DNA of 64,000 nt, taken from Nocardia arizonensis (GTDB lineage: Bacteria; Actinomycetota; Actinomycetes; Mycobacteriales; Mycobacteriaceae). Below are positions 60,505 to 64,000 of the stretch, one piece after another (the first letter of the stretch is position 1; every line of letters begins with the position of its first letter). The stretch lies in the NCBI RefSeq assembly GCF_001310275.1, contig NZ_LGYZ01000110.1, positions 1 to 64,000 of the forward strand, read 5' to 3'. The notes beneath the pieces were generated by a model. It worked only from the letters and a program-made list of their open reading frames with translations, did not search any database and had not been told where the DNA came from. The position numbers and the translations under genes were made by a program.

Positions 60505-60972
60505 ATGATCGGACTCAGCCGAAAGACCCTCGGCGCTCTCGCGATCGCCGCCTCGGTCCTGACCGGCACCGCCGGTGCCGTCGTGGCCGCCTCGGTCGCC
60601 CAGGCCGCACCGCTGGTCACCCCGTTGCACGCGAGCGGGCCCGGCCAGGGCGAACTGCGCGCGAAGGTCGGCGTGCTGCTCAATGTCAACGCGCCGCGTT
60701 CGGCGCGGGCCGCCGAGGTGGAGACCGGCGAAGCGGGTCTGCCCGCCTTCGACCGCGCCGCGGCCCTGATCGCCATCGCGCCCGCGAGCTGGCGCTGGGA
60801 TGTCGTCAATGTCAGCGATGGCGGCGACACCATCTACGCCCAATTGCTCACCGCGACCGACGGTTACGACCCGTGGTACTTCGACCTGTCCTGGCGCCGG
60901 GTCGGCGGCACCTGGAAGCTGACCCAGGAATCGGTCTGCAATATCGGGAACTTCGTCGGCACCGGCTGCTGA
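60505..60972 (+). CDS. Small secreted protein, possibly MTB12-like, near an iron box
   Basis: The start MIGLSRKTLGALAIAASVLTG at 60505 begins a clear Sec signal peptide, cleaved near VAQAAP (residue ~35). The 155-residue protein has a mature part of about 120 residues with LRAKVGVLLNVNAPRSARAAEVETG, a WRWDVVNVSDGG strand, and two Cys in the last 15 residues (CNIGNFVGTGC), possibly disulfide-linked. The layout recalls the low-molecular-weight MTB12 antigen family, but this is an impression, not a firm match. It has no metal-binding or receptor motif. Its place opposite nbtG across an iron box suggests expression under iron limitation. Confidence 0.7.
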   Translation: MIGLSRKTLGALAIAASVLTGTAGAVVAASVAQAAPLVTPLHASGPGQGELRAKVGVLLNVNAPRSARAAEVETGEAGLPAFDRAAALIAIAPASWRWDVVNVSDGGDTIYAQLLTATDGYDPWYFDLSWRRVGGTWKLTQESVCNIGNFVGTGC

Positions 60973-60990
60973 TCCGTTCCGAGGACAACC

Positions 60991-61020
60991 CGAAGCGCCC
61001 CGCCCACGCAGGGCGCTTCG
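60991..61020 (+). terminator. Hairpin terminator after the secreted-protein gene
   Basis: CGAAGCGCCC (60991-61000) pairs with GGGCGCTTCG (61011-61020) around a 10-base loop, 19 bp after the stop at 60972, followed by GCGCTTTCCC. It separates this gene from the iron-boxed reductase gene. Confidence 0.75.
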
Positions 61021-61052
61021 GCGCTTTCCCGGGTTACGACGTGACCGCCAAG

Positions 61053-61071
61053 TATTCTTAGGCTAACCTCA
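61053..61071 (+). promoter_or_regulatory. IdeR/DtxR-like iron box before the siderophore-interacting protein gene
   Basis: TATTCTTAGGCTAACCTCA matches the IdeR consensus at 14 of 19 positions, including the unbroken core TTAGGCTAACCT. It ends only 5 bp before the start codon at 61077, so it overlaps the ribosome-binding region or the transcript is leaderless. Confidence 0.7.
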
Positions 61072-61076
61072 GTTCC

Positions 61077-61784
61077 ATGAGCAGAGGATTCAGCGGCGTC
61101 GTTGTGAAGGCGTGGGGCGGGAAAGACTACCGGCTCACCGTGACATCCACCGAAGAGGTCACGGAGAAGTTCGTCCGACTCGGCTTCGAGGCGGGCGGAC
61201 TGCTGGCCGATCATCCCGTACACCCCACGCAATGGATCCGGGTGTGGATCCCCGAGGCGAACAGCGACAAACTGCACCACCGGGCCTTCACCCTCGTCGA
61301 TCCCGACCCGGCCAACGACCGGTTCTCGATCGAATTCGCCCTGCACAACGGGCCCGCCGCGAACTGGGCGCGCGACGCCCGCGCGGGTGACCCACTCGAA
61401 GCCAGCGTGCTCGGCTCCAAATTCGCACTCCCCGACACCGCGCCCGCCGAATACGTGATCTTCGGCGACACCGCCTCGCTGCCCGCGATCAACTCACTGC
61501 TCGACGCCATCGGCGACGCCCCGGCCCGGGTGTGGCTGGAATGGCAGTACGAATCGGATCGGACCATCCCCGTGCGCAACAAGCCGCACCACGAGGTCAC
61601 CTGGCTCCAGCGCGTCGACGACGGCAGGCTCATGCGCGAGCAGGCACAGGCGATCACCTGCGCGAGCGACGCGTTCGGCTGGGTCGCCTGCTGCGGCGCC
61701 ACCACCCGCTCGATCGTCAAGACCCTCAAGACCACTCACGGCCTGGCCAAGAGCTCCATCAAGTCCCAGGCGTACTGGAAGTAG
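61077..61784 (+). CDS. Siderophore-interacting protein (FAD-dependent ferric-siderophore reductase)
   Basis: The 235-residue protein has the SIP layout: a FAD-binding barrel (KLHHRAFTLVDPDPANDRFSIEFALH, in place of RxYT/S) and a nucleotide-binding half with EYVIFGDTASLPAINSLLDAI and WVACCGATTRSIVKTLK in place of the usual WxAGE. Such proteins reduce imported ferric siderophores in the cytoplasm to release iron. The iron box directly upstream supports this. The C-terminal SSIKSQAYWK resembles the R-x-YW ending of the family. Confidence 0.88.
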   Translation: MSRGFSGVVVKAWGGKDYRLTVTSTEEVTEKFVRLGFEAGGLLADHPVHPTQWIRVWIPEANSDKLHHRAFTLVDPDPANDRFSIEFALHNGPAANWARDARAGDPLEASVLGSKFALPDTAPAEYVIFGDTASLPAINSLLDAIGDAPARVWLEWQYESDRTIPVRNKPHHEVTWLQRVDDGRLMREQAQAITCASDAFGWVACCGATTRSIVKTLKTTHGLAKSSIKSQAYWK

Positions 61785-61828
61785 GCCGCGGGCGCACCGA
61801 GCCGCGGGTTCGATACGCTCGTCCGATC

Positions 61829-62758
61829 ATGAGACGGAGGCAGCGACCGCCGCTGCCCAAGCGGTTCGGTCTGGATCCGGCCCGGCTGCGGCTGCCGGAG
61901 GACGGCGAGTGGGCGACCATCCGCGACCACCTGGCGGCGCGACTGCCCCGGGTCGACCCGGCGCGCATCGACGAGATGCTGCGCGCGGGCGAGATCGTCG
62001 ACCTGGACGGGCCGATCGCTCCCGACGCCCCGTATGTGCCGGGCGGGGCCGTGTGGTTCCACCGTGATCTGCCCGACGAGGTCGACGTTCCCTTCGACAT
62101 CGAGATCGTGCACCGCGACGACACCCTGCTCGTCGCGGACAAACCCCACTTCCTCGCCACGATTCCGCGCGGCGGCCACATCAGGCAGACCGCGCTGGTT
62201 CGGCTGCGCCACCAACTCGACCTGCCGGATCTGATCCCGGCGCATCGACTCGACCGTGCCACCGCCGGACTGCTCCTGTTCGTCATCGATCCGGCGCGGC
62301 GCGGGGCGTATCAGACGATGTTCCACCGCCGCGCCGTGCACAAGGAATACGAGGCCATCGCCCCGTACGATCCCGAACTCACCTTGCCGCGGACCGTGCG
62401 CAGCCGCATCGTCAAGGAGAAGCACGTGCTGGCCGCCCAGCAGGTCGCGGGCGAGCCCAATGCCGAGACCGAGGTGGAACTGCTCGAACACCGCGACGGA
62501 CTCGGCCGGTACCGGCTGCGCCCGCACACCGGGCGCACCCACCAGCTGCGGCTGCACATGAACGGCCTCGGCGTCCCCATCCTCGGCGACGACTTCTATC
62601 CGACGCTGACCGACAAACCCGTGCACGATTTCACCCGGCCGCTGCAATTGCTGGCGGCGACACTGGAGTTCACCGATCCGGTGACGGGCCTGCCGCGCCG
62701 CTTCCGAACGCGGCGTTCGCTCCAGGCGTGGACCGATTACGGGGGCTGGCGCGGGTGA
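61829..62758 (+). CDS. RluA-family rRNA pseudouridine synthase
   Basis: The start MRRRQRPPLPKRFGLDPAR at 61829 is used rather than a longer frame that runs through the reductase gene. The 309-residue protein has the catalytic HRLDRATAGLLLFV (Asp in RLD), the earlier HRDDTLLVADKPHFLATIP segment and the later RPHTGRTHQLRLHM motif of RluA-type enzymes. Actinobacterial members of this type usually lack the S4 domain, as here. It modifies uridines in rRNA or tRNA; the target cannot be told. Its link to the iron genes appears to be position only. Confidence 0.92.
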   Translation: MRRRQRPPLPKRFGLDPARLRLPEDGEWATIRDHLAARLPRVDPARIDEMLRAGEIVDLDGPIAPDAPYVPGGAVWFHRDLPDEVDVPFDIEIVHRDDTLLVADKPHFLATIPRGGHIRQTALVRLRHQLDLPDLIPAHRLDRATAGLLLFVIDPARRGAYQTMFHRRAVHKEYEAIAPYDPELTLPRTVRSRIVKEKHVLAAQQVAGEPNAETEVELLEHRDGLGRYRLRPHTGRTHQLRLHMNGLGVPILGDDFYPTLTDKPVHDFTRPLQLLAATLEFTDPVTGLPRRFRTRRSLQAWTDYGGWRG

Positions 62759-62767
62759 CCCGCTAGG

Positions 62768-63166
62768 TCAGGAACCCATCCACGCCAGCGGTCCGGCGCC
62801 GCACGTCGCGCTGCCGGTGAGTGTGGGTTCGGCCACATTCACCTTGATCTCGTAGGCCAGCCCTTGCAGCGCGGACAGCGTGTGAGTGCCCGACTTACCC
62901 GGCTTCCACTGAATGGTCGCGACGCCGTTCACGGGCTTGACCGGACTGCCAGGGATGATCAGCGCGTTGTCGTAGAACCAGACCTCGAGCCAGTGGTTCA
63001 CCCGGGCGGTGACCTGGTACACGCAGCCGGCCTGAAGCACCCGGCCGTCTACGGACAGATCCTCGATGGTCGCCGCCGCCTGCGGTGCGGCCATGACCGC
63101 CGCGCAGGTCACGACGGTCGCCGCGGCGAAGCCTGCGGCCAGACGGCGGACGGGTCGGAATCTCAT
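62768..63166 (-). CDS. Small secreted protein of unknown function
   Basis: The start MRFRPVRRLAAGFAAATVV at 63166 follows GAGGAG by 7 bp, so the longer frame to 63229 is rejected. A Sec signal peptide ends near APQAAA, giving a mature protein of about 100 residues with a beta-rich pattern (GRVLQAGCVYQVTARVN, GVATIQWKPGKSGTHTLSA) and two Cys (AGCVY, SATCG), probably disulfide-linked. The pattern suggests an Ig-like fold. No family is recognised. It converges on the pseudouridine synthase gene with 9 bp between stops. Confidence 0.7.
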   Translation of the reverse strand: MRFRPVRRLAAGFAAATVVTCAAVMAAPQAAATIEDLSVDGRVLQAGCVYQVTARVNHWLEVWFYDNALIIPGSPVKPVNGVATIQWKPGKSGTHTLSALQGLAYEIKVNVAEPTLTGSATCGAGPLAWMGS

Positions 63167-63345
63167 GAGCTCACTCCTCGACGGCGCTTTCGATGCGACT
63201 GCGCGAACTGTATCGAGCGTCCAGTACACCCGTGGCGAATTCGGGAAAAAACTGAAACATGTGTCAGTCAGACCGATCGCGACATGTGACGATCACCCCA
63301 TCGCCGCAGCTCGCGCACCCAGAATCCATACGTACACTGGGCCGG
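63167..63345. other. Divergent intergenic region before the CPBP protease gene
   Basis: About 180 bp without a gene; it must carry promoters in both directions. No iron box or other recognised site was seen. Confidence 0.4.
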
Positions 63346-64000
63346 GTGCTACACACCGACCCCGAGGAATCGACACCGACACGCCACGCGTTCCACGCCT
63401 ATATCGACGTGGCCGTCGTCGTCGTCGTCCTCGCGGGCACCAACCTCATCGCGCATTTCACCACCGCGTGGGCCAGCATCGTCACCGTTCCGATCGCAGC
63501 GCTCGCCCTGCTGGTCCTGGTGCGCCGCCGCGGACTCGGCTGGTACGAACTCGGACTCTCACCGCGCCACTGGCGGCGCGGCACGCTCTACGCCCTGGCC
63601 GCGGTCGGCGTCGTGCTCGCGGCCGTGGCAATCGGCGCGCTACTGCCTGCCACCCGGCCGTTCTTCCTCGCCGACCGTTACGCCACCATCTCCGGCGCAC
63701 TGATCGCGTCCATGATCGTGATCCCCTTGCAGACCGTCATTCCCGAGGAGCTCGCCTTCCGCGGCGTCCTGCACGGAACCCTCGACCGCGTGTACGGGGC
63801 GCGCGGCGTCTTCGCCGCGGGCTCACTGCTGTTCGGGCTCTGGCACGTCGCCTCGTCACTGGGTCTGACCACGAACAATCGCGGACTCGGCGGATTGCTC
63901 GGCGGCGGCGTCACCGGGCAGATCGCCGGTATCGCGCTCGCGGTGGCCGCCACCGCCCTCGCGGGGGTCGTGTTCACTTGGCTGCGGCGGCGCAGCGGCA
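63346..64000 (+). CDS. CPBP-family intramembrane metalloprotease (partial, runs off window)
   Basis: The GTG at 63346 (LHTDPEESTPTRHAFHAY) starts a frame still open at 64000, 218 codons. Hydrophobic helices are clear (VAVVVVVLAGTNLI, TVPIAALALLVLV, LAAVGVVLAAVAIGALL). The CPBP/Abi motif EELAFRG and the following FGLWHVASS supply the metal-binding Glu and His. Bacterial members process prenylated or short membrane peptides, and some give bacteriocin self-immunity. The end of the protein is outside the window. Confidence 0.85.
   Translation, partial: MLHTDPEESTPTRHAFHAYIDVAVVVVVLAGTNLIAHFTTAWASIVTVPIAALALLVLVRRRGLGWYELGLSPRHWRRGTLYALAAVGVVLAAVAIGALLPATRPFFLADRYATISGALIASMIVIPLQTVIPEELAFRGVLHGTLDRVYGARGVFAAGSLLFGLWHVASSLGLTTNNRGLGGLLGGGVTGQIAGIALAVAATALAGVVFTWLRRRSG

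Overview
The window is high-GC actinobacterial DNA that best fits Nocardia or a close relative. The evidence is a mycobactin/nocobactin-type siderophore locus with IdeR-like boxes, an actinobacterial spc ribosomal operon with secY-adk-map, EspG and WXG100-type ESX proteins, and a zinc-ribbon S14. The genus is an inference from gene content; there is no 16S gene here. No tRNA, rRNA, IS element or CRISPR array was seen.

1-15.9 kb (all minus strand) is a type VII secretion (ESX) effector island. In transcription order it holds a PPE-like substrate protein with TTQQP repeats, an EspG-family chaperone, two MORN-type YwqK-like proteins, a WXG100 protein, a third YwqK-like gene broken by a frameshift, a YbaB/EbfC protein, and one giant open frame of 3,280 codons that leaves the window at base 1. 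The giant protein has a WXG100-like head, a ~490-residue low-complexity linker, a His/Cys domain that may be an autoprotease, two tandem YwqJ-type deaminase modules, a PD-(D/E)xK-like domain and a coiled-coil repeat region. YwqJ and YwqK are a known toxin/antitoxin pair in Bacillus, so the island reads as a multi-warhead effector with several candidate immunity proteins. A ~77-bp upstream module is duplicated in front of the WXG100 and YbaB genes.

16.2-18.3 kb (plus strand) carries dtd and an unrecognised protein with an RpoA alpha-CTD-like segment. 18.3-30.5 kb is the spc region on the minus strand: rplN-rplX-rplE-rpsZ, then a ~5.1-kb interruption, then rpsH-rplF-rplR-rpsE-rpmD-rplO, a strong terminator, and secY-adk-map. 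The interruption holds an amidohydrolase (minus), a Uma2-family nuclease-like gene, a degraded ORF and a GmrSD-type (DUF262/DUF1524) protein fused to an alkyltransferase-like domain (all plus).

30.8-61.8 kb is mostly iron acquisition, preceded by an M13 peptidase lipoprotein. It holds two paralogous ferric-siderophore-binding lipoproteins, an MFS exporter and a SagB-like oxidase. Then comes a large minus-strand nocobactin/mycobactin-like assembly line: ArCP-Cy-A-PCP synthetase, AT-KR-ACP-MT polyketide synthase, free-standing KS, thioesterase, C-A-PCP-E and C-A-PCP-C-PCP synthetases, an N-formyltransferase and the lysine N6-monooxygenase. A small secreted protein and a siderophore-interacting reductase follow. 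Five IdeR-like boxes sit at the operon heads. Salicylate synthase and the salicylate-activating enzyme are not in the window and must lie elsewhere if the product has an aryl cap. The right end carries an RluA-type pseudouridine synthase, a small secreted protein and a CPBP-family membrane protease cut by the window edge.
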